A DNA stretch of 64,000 nucleotides from Rubrivivax gelatinosus (GTDB lineage Bacteria; Pseudomonadota; Gammaproteobacteria; Burkholderiales; Burkholderiaceae_C), in NCBI RefSeq assembly GCF_004340905.1, contig NZ_SLXD01000016.1:1-64000 (forward strand). Reading direction: 5' to 3'. Positions 55,685 through 64,000 of the stretch are shown piece by piece (positions within the stretch are counted from its first letter, which is position 1; every line of letters starts with the position of its first letter). A program made the translations under genes and the position numbers. The notes beneath the pieces are model-generated. The model saw nothing but the letters and a program-made list of their open reading frames with translations, searched no databases and had not been told where the DNA came from.

Positions 55685-57571
55685 GTGACCCCGCACCCGC
55701 CCACACCCCGCACGCCCGCCGCCCTCGCCACGCTCACGCTCGGCGCGCTGGGTGTCGTCTACGGCGACATCGGCACCAGCCCGCTGTACGCGCTGAAGGA
55801 GGTGTTCCACGCCGGGCACGTGCCGATGTCGCGCGAGAACATCCTCGGCGTGCTGTCGCTGATCTTCTGGACGATGACGATCATCGTCTCGCTGAAATAC
55901 GTGCTGCTGATCCTGCGCGCCGACAACCGCGGCGAAGGCGGCCTGATCGCGATGCTGGCGCTGGCGACGACGGCGGTGGCCGAGAAGCCCCGGCTGCGCA
56001 GCGTCCTGCTGGCGCTGGGCATGTTCGGCACCGCGATCTTCTACGGCGACGGCGTCATCACGCCGGCGGTCTCGGTGCTGTCGGCCGTCGAGGGGCTGGA
56101 GGTCGCCGCGCCCCAGCTCGAACACTGGGTGGTGCCGATCACGCTGATCGTGCTGACCGGCCTGTTCACGGTGCAGCGGTTCGGCACCGGCGGCATCGGC
56201 CGCGCCTTCGGGCCGGTGACGATGGTCTGGTTCGCGGTGCTCATCCTGCTGGGCGCGCCGCAGATCGCCGAGCACCCGACGGTGCTGGTGGCGATGCTGC
56301 CGAGCTACGCGCTGCACTTCATCGTCGACCAGCCGCTGATCGCCTTCATCGCGCTGGGCTCGGTGGTGCTGGTGGTCACCGGCGGCGAGGCGCTCTACGC
56401 CGACCTGGGCCACTTCGGCAAGCTGCCGATCCGCATCGCCTGGTACGGGCTGGTGGCACCGGCGCTGGTGATCAACTACTTCGGCCAGGGCGCGCTGCTG
56501 CTGGAAGACCCGACGGCCGTCGAGAACCCCTTCTTCCTGCTCGCGCCCGGCTGGGCGCGGCTGCCGCTGGTGTTCCTGGCGACGGCGGCCACCGTCATCG
56601 CCTCGCAGGCGCTGATCACCGCGGCCTTCTCGGTCACCAAGCAGGCGATCCAGCTCGGCCTGCTGCCGCGGCTGCGCGTGGTGCACACCTCGGTGCGCGA
56701 CACCGGCCAGATCTACGTGCCCTTCGTGAACTGGAGCCTGTACGCCTGCATCGTGCTGGCCGTCGGGCTGTTCGGCAGCTCGTCCAAGCTGGCCGCGGCC
56801 TACGGCATCACGGTGACGCTGGACATGACGATCACGACGATCATGACCTTCTTCGTGATCCGCTACGGCTGGAAGTACCCGCTGGCGCTGGCGCTCGGCG
56901 CCACCGGCTTCTTCCTCGCGATCGACATCAGCTTCTTCGCCTCCAACGTGCTCAAGCTGCTGGCCGGTGGCTGGTTCCCGCTGGTCATCGGCATCGCGAT
57001 GTTCACGCTGATGCGCACCTGGGTCGACGGCCGGCGGCTGGTGGCCGAACGCCTGCGCGACGAGGCCATCGACCTGAGGAGTTTCCTCGAGGCGGTGTTC
57101 GTCAGCCCGCCGACGCGGGTGTCGGGCACTGCGGTCTTCCTGTCCGGAGAAGCCGGGCTGACGCCCAACGCGCTGATGCACAACCTGAAGCACAACAAGG
57201 TGCTGCACGAGTACAACGTCTTCGTCACCGTGCAGCACCACGAGGTGCCCTGGATCGGCTTCGACAAGCGGCTGGAAGTCGAGCCGCTGGGCCACCGCTG
57301 CTGGCAGGTGCGGCTGCACTTCGGCTTCATGAACGACCCCGACGTGCCCGAGGCGCTGAAGCTGCTGGAGGCCCGCGGCGTGCCGCTGGACGAGATGGAG
57401 ACGAGCTACTTCCTGTCGCGCGACGCGGTGATCCCGACCTTCGGCGGGGGCATGGCGCTGTGGCGCGAAAAACTCTTCGCCAGCATGCACCGCAACGCAG
57501 CGGCGGCCGGCGACTTCCTGAACCTGCCCGCCAACCGCATCGTGGAGCTGGGGGCGAAAGTCGAGATATGA
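55685..57571 (+). CDS. kup: KUP-type potassium uptake protein
   Basis: The product is 628 aa: twelve transmembrane helices (to about 430) and a C-terminal cytosolic domain of ~170 residues. KUP hallmarks are LGALGVVYGDIGTSPLYAL at the start, FWTMTIIVSLKYV, NRGEGGLIAML, FYGDGVITPAVSVLS and GGEALYADLGHFG. It imports K+ with H+. The GTG at 55685 gives a short N-terminus; no clear Shine-Dalgarno. It lies in the same direction as gshA, benE-type and gshB genes, with GATACGAT about 40 nt upstream as a possible -10. Confidence 0.95.
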   Translation: MTPHPPTPRTPAALATLTLGALGVVYGDIGTSPLYALKEVFHAGHVPMSRENILGVLSLIFWTMTIIVSLKYVLLILRADNRGEGGLIAMLALATTAVAEKPRLRSVLLALGMFGTAIFYGDGVITPAVSVLSAVEGLEVAAPQLEHWVVPITLIVLTGLFTVQRFGTGGIGRAFGPVTMVWFAVLILLGAPQIAEHPTVLVAMLPSYALHFIVDQPLIAFIALGSVVLVVTGGEALYADLGHFGKLPIRIAWYGLVAPALVINYFGQGALLLEDPTAVENPFFLLAPGWARLPLVFLATAATVIASQALITAAFSVTKQAIQLGLLPRLRVVHTSVRDTGQIYVPFVNWSLYACIVLAVGLFGSSSKLAAAYGITVTLDMTITTIMTFFVIRYGWKYPLALALGATGFFLAIDISFFASNVLKLLAGGWFPLVIGIAMFTLMRTWVDGRRLVAERLRDEAIDLRSFLEAVFVSPPTRVSGTAVFLSGEAGLTPNALMHNLKHNKVLHEYNVFVTVQHHEVPWIGFDKRLEVEPLGHRCWQVRLHFGFMNDPDVPEALKLLEARGVPLDEMETSYFLSRDAVIPTFGGGMALWREKLFASMHRNAAAAGDFLNLPANRIVELGAKVEI

Positions 57572-57580
57572 CGGCCTGGC

Positions 57581-57669
57581 TCCCTCGCCCCCGCAGGGGG
57601 AGAGGGTTGGGGTGAGGGGCGGCGGCGGCACCCTCACCCCAGCCCTCTGCCGCAAGCGGGAGAGGGGGC
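57581..57669. repeat. paired REP-like hairpins
   Basis: CCCTCGCCCCCGCAGGGGGAGAGGG-type and GCCCTCTGCCGCAAGCGGGAGAGGG-type hairpins face each other and are linked by GGGTTGGGGTGAGGG / CCCTCACCCCAGCCC, which form a larger imperfect dyad. This is a common intergenic palindrome layout. It lies between kup and the BenE-family gene and runs into the possible 5' extension of the latter. Confidence 0.65.
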
Positions 57670-57707
57670 AAGACGAATCCTGTATCGCCAACAGCGCCGC
57701 CATCTCC

Positions 57708-58901
57708 GTGCAACCGTCCCCAACACGCCACCGCCCGTCGCTGCGCGACCTGTCGCTGCCCGCCGTCGTCGCCGGCTTCGTTGCCGTGCTCGTGGGTTTC
57801 ACGAGTTCGGTGGTCATCGTCTTCCAGGCGGCCGCGGCCTTCGGCGCCACGCCGGCGCAGACGGTGTCGTGGATGTGGGCGCTGGGCCTGGGCATGGGGC
57901 TCACCAGCGCCGGCTTGAGCCTCTGGTACCGCCAGCCGGTGCTCACCGCCTGGTCGACCCCCGGCGCGGCGCTGCTGGCCACCGCCGGCAGCGGTTTCTC
58001 GATGGGCGAGGCGGTCGGCGCCTTCGTGCTCTGCGCGCTGCTGATCACGGCCGCCGGCGCCAGCGGGCTGTTCGCGCGCGTGATGAACCGGCTGCCCCAG
58101 GCGCTGGCCGCGGCACTGCTGGCCGGCGTGCTGGCGCGTTTCGCCTTCGACGCCTTCGGCGCGATGCAGCACGAGTTCACGCTGGTCTTCGCGATGCTGC
58201 TGGCCTATCTCGCCGGGCGGCGCTGGTGGCCGCGTTACGCGGTGCCGGGCGTGCTCGCCGTCGGGGCCCTGATCGCCGCCGCACGCGGCCAGCTGCACCT
58301 GGGCGGCATCGAGTGGCAGTGGGCCCAGCCGGTGTTCACGATGCCCGAGTTCAGCCTGGCCGCGACGATCGGCCTGGCGCTGCCCCTCTTCATCGTCACG
58401 ATGGCCTCGCAGAACCTGCCGGGTGTCGCCGCGCAGCGCGCCGCGGGTTACGACACGCCGGTGTCGCCGGTGGTCACGACGACCGGGCTGGCCTCGCTGC
58501 TGCTGGCGCCGTTCGGCGGCTACGCGCTGAACCTGGCGGCGATCACGGCCGCGATCTGCATGGGCCGCGAAGCGCACGAAGACCCGGCGCGGCGCTACTG
58601 GGCCTCGACGATGGCCGGCCTGTTCTACGTCGTCGTCGGGCTGCTCGGTGGCGCCGTCGTCGGGCTGATCGCCGCCTTCCCGAAGGAGCTGGTGCTGGCG
58701 CTGGCCGGCTTCGCGCTGCTGGGCACGATCGGCAGCGGCCTGGCGATCGCGACGAAGGACGAGAAGAGCCGCGAGGCGGCGCTGATCACCTTCCTCGTCA
58801 CCGCCAGCGGCCTGAGCCTGTGGGGCGTGGGTGCCGCCTTCTGGGGCGTGGTCGCCGGCGCCCTGGCGCTGGCCGTGCAACACTGGCGCCCCACCCGTTA
58901 G
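57708..58901 (+). CDS. benE: BenE-family benzoate/aromatic acid membrane transporter
   Basis: This 397-aa inner-membrane protein has about 12 helices and the BenE (PF03594) pattern: AVVAGFVAVLVGFTSSVVIVFQAA, LTAWSTPGAALLATAG, LPLFIVTMASQNLPGVAAQRAAGY and NLAAITAAICMG. Characterised members import benzoate with protons; the substrate here is unproven because no benzoate pathway is nearby. GTG at 57708 was chosen because the longer frame from 57612 is made of the palindromic repeat and has no family match. gshB follows after 11 nt. Confidence 0.87.
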   Translation: MQPSPTRHRPSLRDLSLPAVVAGFVAVLVGFTSSVVIVFQAAAAFGATPAQTVSWMWALGLGMGLTSAGLSLWYRQPVLTAWSTPGAALLATAGSGFSMGEAVGAFVLCALLITAAGASGLFARVMNRLPQALAAALLAGVLARFAFDAFGAMQHEFTLVFAMLLAYLAGRRWWPRYAVPGVLAVGALIAAARGQLHLGGIEWQWAQPVFTMPEFSLAATIGLALPLFIVTMASQNLPGVAAQRAAGYDTPVSPVVTTTGLASLLLAPFGGYALNLAAITAAICMGREAHEDPARRYWASTMAGLFYVVVGLLGGAVVGLIAAFPKELVLALAGFALLGTIGSGLAIATKDEKSREAALITFLVTASGLSLWGVGAAFWGVVAGALALAVQHWRPTR

Positions 58902-58912
58902 GACCCCTGCGC

Positions 58913-59860
58913 ATGGATCTGCTCTTCGTTGCCGACCCGCTGGAAGGCTTCAAGACCTACAAGGACAGCACCTTCGCGATGATGCGCGAGGCCGCGCGCC
59001 GCGGCCACGGCCTGCTGCACTGCGAAGCGCGTGCACTGCGCTGGCACAGCGGCGGCAGCGTCGTGGCGAGGACGCGCCGCATCGAGCTCAGCGGCGACGC
59101 GCACGACTGGTTCCGCGTCGTCGAGACCGCCGAGACGCGTGTCGCCGACACCGGCGCCGTGCTGATGCGCCAGGACCCGCCCTTCGACAGCGAGTACTTC
59201 TACGCCACGCACCTGCTCGGCCAGGCCGAACGCGAAGGCGCGCGAGTGTTCAACAAGCCGGCGGCGCTGCGCGATCACCCCGAGAAGCTGGCGATCATGG
59301 AGTTCCCGCAGTTCACGCCGCCGACGCTGGTGACACGCGACGCCGCCGCCGTGCGCGCCTTCCACGCCGAGCACCGCGACATCATCCTCAAGCCGCTGGA
59401 CGGCATGGGCGGCATGGGCATCTTCCGCGTCGGTGCCGACGGCCTGAACCTGGGCAGCATCATCGAGACGCTGAACGCCGGCGGCACGCAGACGCTGATG
59501 GTCCAGCGCTACTTGCCCGAGATCGTGCACGGCGACAAACGCGTGCTGATCATCGGCGGCCGGCCGGTGCCTTACGTGCTGGCGCGCATCCCGCAGGGCA
59601 GCGAGATCCGCGGCAACCTGGCCGCCGGCGGCAAGGGCGTGGCCCAGCCGCTGGCGCCGCGCGACCGCGAGATCGCCGAGGCCCTGGGGCCGGTGCTGGC
59701 CGCCCGCGGGCTGCTGCTCGTCGGCCTGGACGTGATCGGCGAACGCATCACCGAGATCAACGTCACCAGCCCGACCTGCTTCCAGGAGATCCAGCAGCAG
59801 ACCGGCTTCGACGTCGCCGCGATGTTCATCGACGCCCTCGAAGCCGCCCTGGCGGCTTAA
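58913..59860 (+). CDS. gshB: glutathione synthetase
   Basis: This 315-aa ATP-grasp enzyme adds glycine to gamma-glutamylcysteine. Family motifs: DLLFVADPLEGFKTYKDSTFAMM, MRQDPPFDSEYFYATHLL, NKPAALRDHPEKLA, the ATP-grasp ILKPLDGMGGMGIFRV, and EINVTSPTCFQEI. It lies 11 nt after the BenE-type gene and two genes after gshA, so glutathione synthesis is split by kup and a transporter here. Its stop overlaps the stop of the convergent SHMT-like gene (TTAA). Confidence 0.96.
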   Translation: MDLLFVADPLEGFKTYKDSTFAMMREAARRGHGLLHCEARALRWHSGGSVVARTRRIELSGDAHDWFRVVETAETRVADTGAVLMRQDPPFDSEYFYATHLLGQAEREGARVFNKPAALRDHPEKLAIMEFPQFTPPTLVTRDAAAVRAFHAEHRDIILKPLDGMGGMGIFRVGADGLNLGSIIETLNAGGTQTLMVQRYLPEIVHGDKRVLIIGGRPVPYVLARIPQGSEIRGNLAAGGKGVAQPLAPRDREIAEALGPVLAARGLLLVGLDVIGERITEINVTSPTCFQEIQQQTGFDVAAMFIDALEAALAA

Positions 59861-61185
59861 GCGCGCACGAAGCGCAAGGCGCCGTTGGCGACACGGCGGC
59901 GCAGCGCCGTGACTTCCGGCGCCACCGCCTCGGGTTCGCCCTGCAGCGCACGCACGATCAGCGCGCCGAGGTCGGCCATGTGCCAGGGCGAAAAACCCAG
60001 GCGCACGATCTCCGGCACGCCCAGGCGCAGGCCGTTGGCGTCGCCGTCGATGGCCGCCACGCGCGCCGTCGGCAGGCCGATGCCGCAGGCCAGCAGGCGT
60101 GCCCGTTCCAGCCGGCGCGACGCCGCCTGGCCGCCGCCCCAGCGTGCGGCCTCGACAGCGAACTGGTGCGAGCTCGTCATGCCGCGTTCACGCGCGAACA
60201 CCGGCAGCCCGGCCGCGGCCAGCGCTTCGGCCAGCGCCTTGGCGGTGGCCTGCATGGTCGCCGCGTACTCGCGGCCGTAGTCCTTCCAGTCGAGCAGGCC
60301 CAGCGCGAGCGCCGCGGTCTTGCCGGCGTCGAAGTTGGCCGTCAGCCCCGGATAGGCGATGGCGTCGATGCGTTCGAACAGCTCGGGCGCGTTGCCGACG
60401 ACGAGGCCGCCGGGCGGGCCGCCCAGGCTCTTGTAGGTGCTCATCGTCATCACGTCGGCACCCTGGGCCAGCGGGTTCGGCCAGGCGCCGCCGGCGATCA
60501 TGCCGGACAGGTGGGCGGCGTCGAACATCAGCGTCGCGCCGACCTCGTCGGCGATGCCCCGCACCGCCGCCACCGGGTGCACGAACAGGTTCAGGCTGCC
60601 GCCCAGCGTGATCAGCGCCGGCTTGAGCTCGTGCGCCAGCGTGCGCAGCGCGTCGACGTCGACGGTGTAGCCGTCGGCATGCACCGGCGCCGGCACCGTC
60701 TTCAGCCCGTAGAGCCCGGCGGCGCCGGCGGCGTGGTGCGTGACGTGGCCGCCGATCTCGGCCGGCGGCGCGATGATCGTGTCGCCCGGCTGGCAGGTGG
60801 CCATGAAGACGTAAAGGTTGGCCAGCGCGCCCGAGGCCACACGCACCTCGGCGAAGTGGGCGCCGAAGACCTCGGCGGCCAGCTCGGCGGCGACGACCTC
60901 GATGCGCTCGATCGCCTGCAGCCCCATCTCGACCTTGTCGCCCGGCCAGCCCAGCGAGGCACGCGGGCCCAGGCCGGCGGCCAGCAGCGCCTCGGCCTTG
61001 GGGTTCATCACGTTGGAGGCCGGGTTCAGGTTGATCCCGTCCTCGTCGTGGATGCGCCGGTTCTCCGCGACCAGGCGCGTGATCTCGGCGGCGGTGGCGT
61101 CGCTCGTGGCCGCCGCGGTGGACGCGGCGAGGGCTTGCACGAGGTTCTCACAGCGGGTGGGCACCCAGGCGCGGCGTTGCAGCAT
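59857..61185 (-). CDS. serine hydroxymethyltransferase-like PLP enzyme (atypical)
   Basis: This 442-aa fold-type I PLP enzyme is related to GlyA. The PLP Lys is K252 in MSTYKSLGGPPGG (canonical GlyA has THKTLRGPRGG), the ring-stacking Asp is in MFDAAHLSGM, and the substrate region INLNPASNVM replaces the ENIPS loop of GlyA. Missing canonical residues suggest a different amino acid or aldol substrate (such as alpha-methylserine or a threonine-type aldol), or a tetrahydrofolate-independent reaction. ATG at 61185. It is divergent from uup and overlaps gshB by 4 nt at its 3' end. Confidence 0.82.
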   Translation of the reverse strand: MLQRRAWVPTRCENLVQALAASTAAATSDATAAEITRLVAENRRIHDEDGINLNPASNVMNPKAEALLAAGLGPRASLGWPGDKVEMGLQAIERIEVVAAELAAEVFGAHFAEVRVASGALANLYVFMATCQPGDTIIAPPAEIGGHVTHHAAGAAGLYGLKTVPAPVHADGYTVDVDALRTLAHELKPALITLGGSLNLFVHPVAAVRGIADEVGATLMFDAAHLSGMIAGGAWPNPLAQGADVMTMSTYKSLGGPPGGLVVGNAPELFERIDAIAYPGLTANFDAGKTAALALGLLDWKDYGREYAATMQATAKALAEALAAAGLPVFARERGMTSSHQFAVEAARWGGGQAASRRLERARLLACGIGLPTARVAAIDGDANGLRLGVPEIVRLGFSPWHMADLGALIVRALQGEPEAVAPEVTALRRRVANGALRFVRA

Positions 61186-61232
61186 GCGGCCATCCTATGC
61201 CGGGGCGGGCGCGGGCGCTGCAGCCTGGCGGC

Positions 61233-61238
61233 GACAAT
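61233..61238 (+). promoter_or_regulatory. -10-like element abutting the uup start
   Basis: GACAAT lies 6 nt before the uup ATG at 61245, and no Shine-Dalgarno is visible. It matches the layout seen at rpe, apaG, mltA and other genes in the window. Confidence 0.45.
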
Positions 61239-61244
61239 CGCGCC

Positions 61245-63158
<1,914 letters not shown>

Positions 63159-63179
63159 GCGCGGCCGTCGCGCGGCGGC

Positions 63180-63932
63180 TCAGAACCAGCCGTCGGACGC
63201 CGCGGCCGGGTGCGAACGCGAGACGATCAGCCCGGCCTGCAGGTACAGCCCGTTGAGCAGCCGCATCGCGCGGCCGCGGTCGAAGCCCGGCCATTCGGTG
63301 ATCTCGCGCAGCGAACTCGTCGAGCGGCGCAGCCGGTGCACGGCGGCGGCCAGCGTGCCGGCCATCTTCAGCGCCGACAGGTCGACGCCAGGCGCCAGCC
63401 GGTAGGCCGCGGGGCCGGCGATCTCGGGCAGAAGGTCTTCGCGTGCGCCACGCAGCGCCAGCTCCCACAGCAAGGGCCCCAGCGGTGCATGGCACTCGCG
63501 CTCGCCGACGCGCGCACGGTCCGGGTGGCCGGGCGGTCGCAGCAGCGCCGGCTCGACGTGCATCACGCGCAGCGCGGTCGGGTCGCCGGCCAGCAGTTCG
63601 GCCGGCGGCACCGGCGTGTGCACCAGACGTTGCGCCGGGAACACCGTCACCGGCACGACGCGCTGGCCGTCCTGCAGGTGCACCAGCAAGGCGCGGCCGT
63701 GGCGCACGCAGGCGGCCAGCACCTCCAGCACCTCCAGACCCTCGCCTTCGGCGCTGCGACCGTCGAAACGCATCAGGTCCTGCAGCAGCGAAGGATTCAG
63801 CCCGGACAGCCGGCTCGCGCCGGCATCGACATCGGGGCCGCGCGAGATCTCGTCGAGGTAACGCCGGAACGCACTGACGCTCAACAGGTCGGGCACCCCG
63901 GCCGGCAGCGTGGACTCGAACATACCGCTCAT
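63180..63932 (-). CDS. unrecognised 250-aa protein
   Basis: I do not recognise a family. There is no signal peptide or membrane helix. The first ~60 residues include FRRYLDEISRGPDVD and SRLSGLNPSLLQDLM; the middle (about 78-135) alternates hydrophobic strands (ALLVHLQDGQRVVPVTVFPAQ), suggesting a beta domain; the C-terminal ~75 residues are helical (LKMAGTLAAAVHRLRRSTSSLREI then GRAMRLLNGLYLQAGLIV) and look like a winged-helix or four-helix end. Codon use matches neighbours. It is convergent with uup; the 68 nt from its start to the window end show nothing I can identify. Confidence 0.8.
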   Translation of the reverse strand: MSGMFESTLPAGVPDLLSVSAFRRYLDEISRGPDVDAGASRLSGLNPSLLQDLMRFDGRSAEGEGLEVLEVLAACVRHGRALLVHLQDGQRVVPVTVFPAQRLVHTPVPPAELLAGDPTALRVMHVEPALLRPPGHPDRARVGERECHAPLGPLLWELALRGAREDLLPEIAGPAAYRLAPGVDLSALKMAGTLAAAVHRLRRSTSSLREITEWPGFDRGRAMRLLNGLYLQAGLIVSRSHPAAASDGWF

Positions 63933-64000
63933 TCCCGCCTCACTCGGAAGCCGTGGGACCGATGGTACGGATGCAGGGTGACAAGAGGAAATCCGCCGTC

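Noticed and set aside
57612..57707. A longer BenE-family protein starting at 57612
   Set aside because: The extra 32 residues are translated from the REP-like palindrome and carry no transporter homology.

Overview
The window looks like chromosome from a high-GC betaproteobacterium of the order Burkholderiales, probably the Rubrivivax/Leptothrix/Roseateles group. This rests on strong G/C third-position bias, the fused indolepyruvate oxidoreductase with a divergent Lrp-type regulator, the PF10136 'site-specific recombinase' next to apaG and rpe, an SAH riboswitch before a split metH, and a glucokinase-HexR fusion. The species assignment is inference. I saw no rRNA, tRNA, CRISPR array or intact insertion sequence.

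Layout. 0-1 kb: a 5'-damaged T6SS amidase effector (Tae4) with a small exported downstream protein that may be its immunity factor; this is the only clearly accessory segment. 1-8 kb: rpe, apaG, the recombinase-family membrane protein, a YbdK-type ligase coupled to a cation antiporter, and mltA. 8-11 kb: a DMT exporter and two tandem membrane GGDEF proteins, one with a destroyed active site. 11-18 kb: Lrp regulator and fused indolepyruvate oxidoreductase, a Nudix protein, cytochrome b561 and two YceI proteins. 18-24 kb: a dctPQM TRAP transporter, an Rrf2 regulator and a NhaR-like LysR. 24-29 kb: a LytTR two-component system, a TlpA-like thioredoxin and Rep helicase.

28.8-47.5 kb is a maltodextrin/starch island: a frameshifted pullulanase lipoprotein, an alpha-amylase lipoprotein, malK-malE-malF-malG, a periplasmic MalS-like amylase, a secreted stand-alone CBM41 protein, maltoporin, glucokinase, and a glucokinase fused to a HexR/RpiR regulator. 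Surface and periplasmic enzymes would cut starch to maltodextrins, LamB and MalEFGK would import them, and the glucokinases would phosphorylate the glucose released. Four intergenic palindromes of the form GTAG-N5-CTAC (one with a single deviation) sit before the amylase, malK, glk and glk-hexR. They resemble gammaproteobacterial HexR boxes and suggest that the fused glucokinase-HexR controls the island.

47.5-64 kb: an SAH riboswitch and metH2, a ComM-type ATPase, a sigma-54-type promoter before glnK-amtB, then gshA, kup, a BenE-family transporter and gshB, an atypical SHMT-like PLP enzyme, the ABC-F protein Uup and an unrecognised protein.

Cross-cutting signals: (i) at least seven genes have a -10-like hexamer 6-7 nt before ATG and no Shine-Dalgarno, suggesting leaderless mRNAs; (ii) a 70-bp intergenic repeat occurs three times; (iii) both binding-protein transporters carry a hairpin just after the binding-protein gene.
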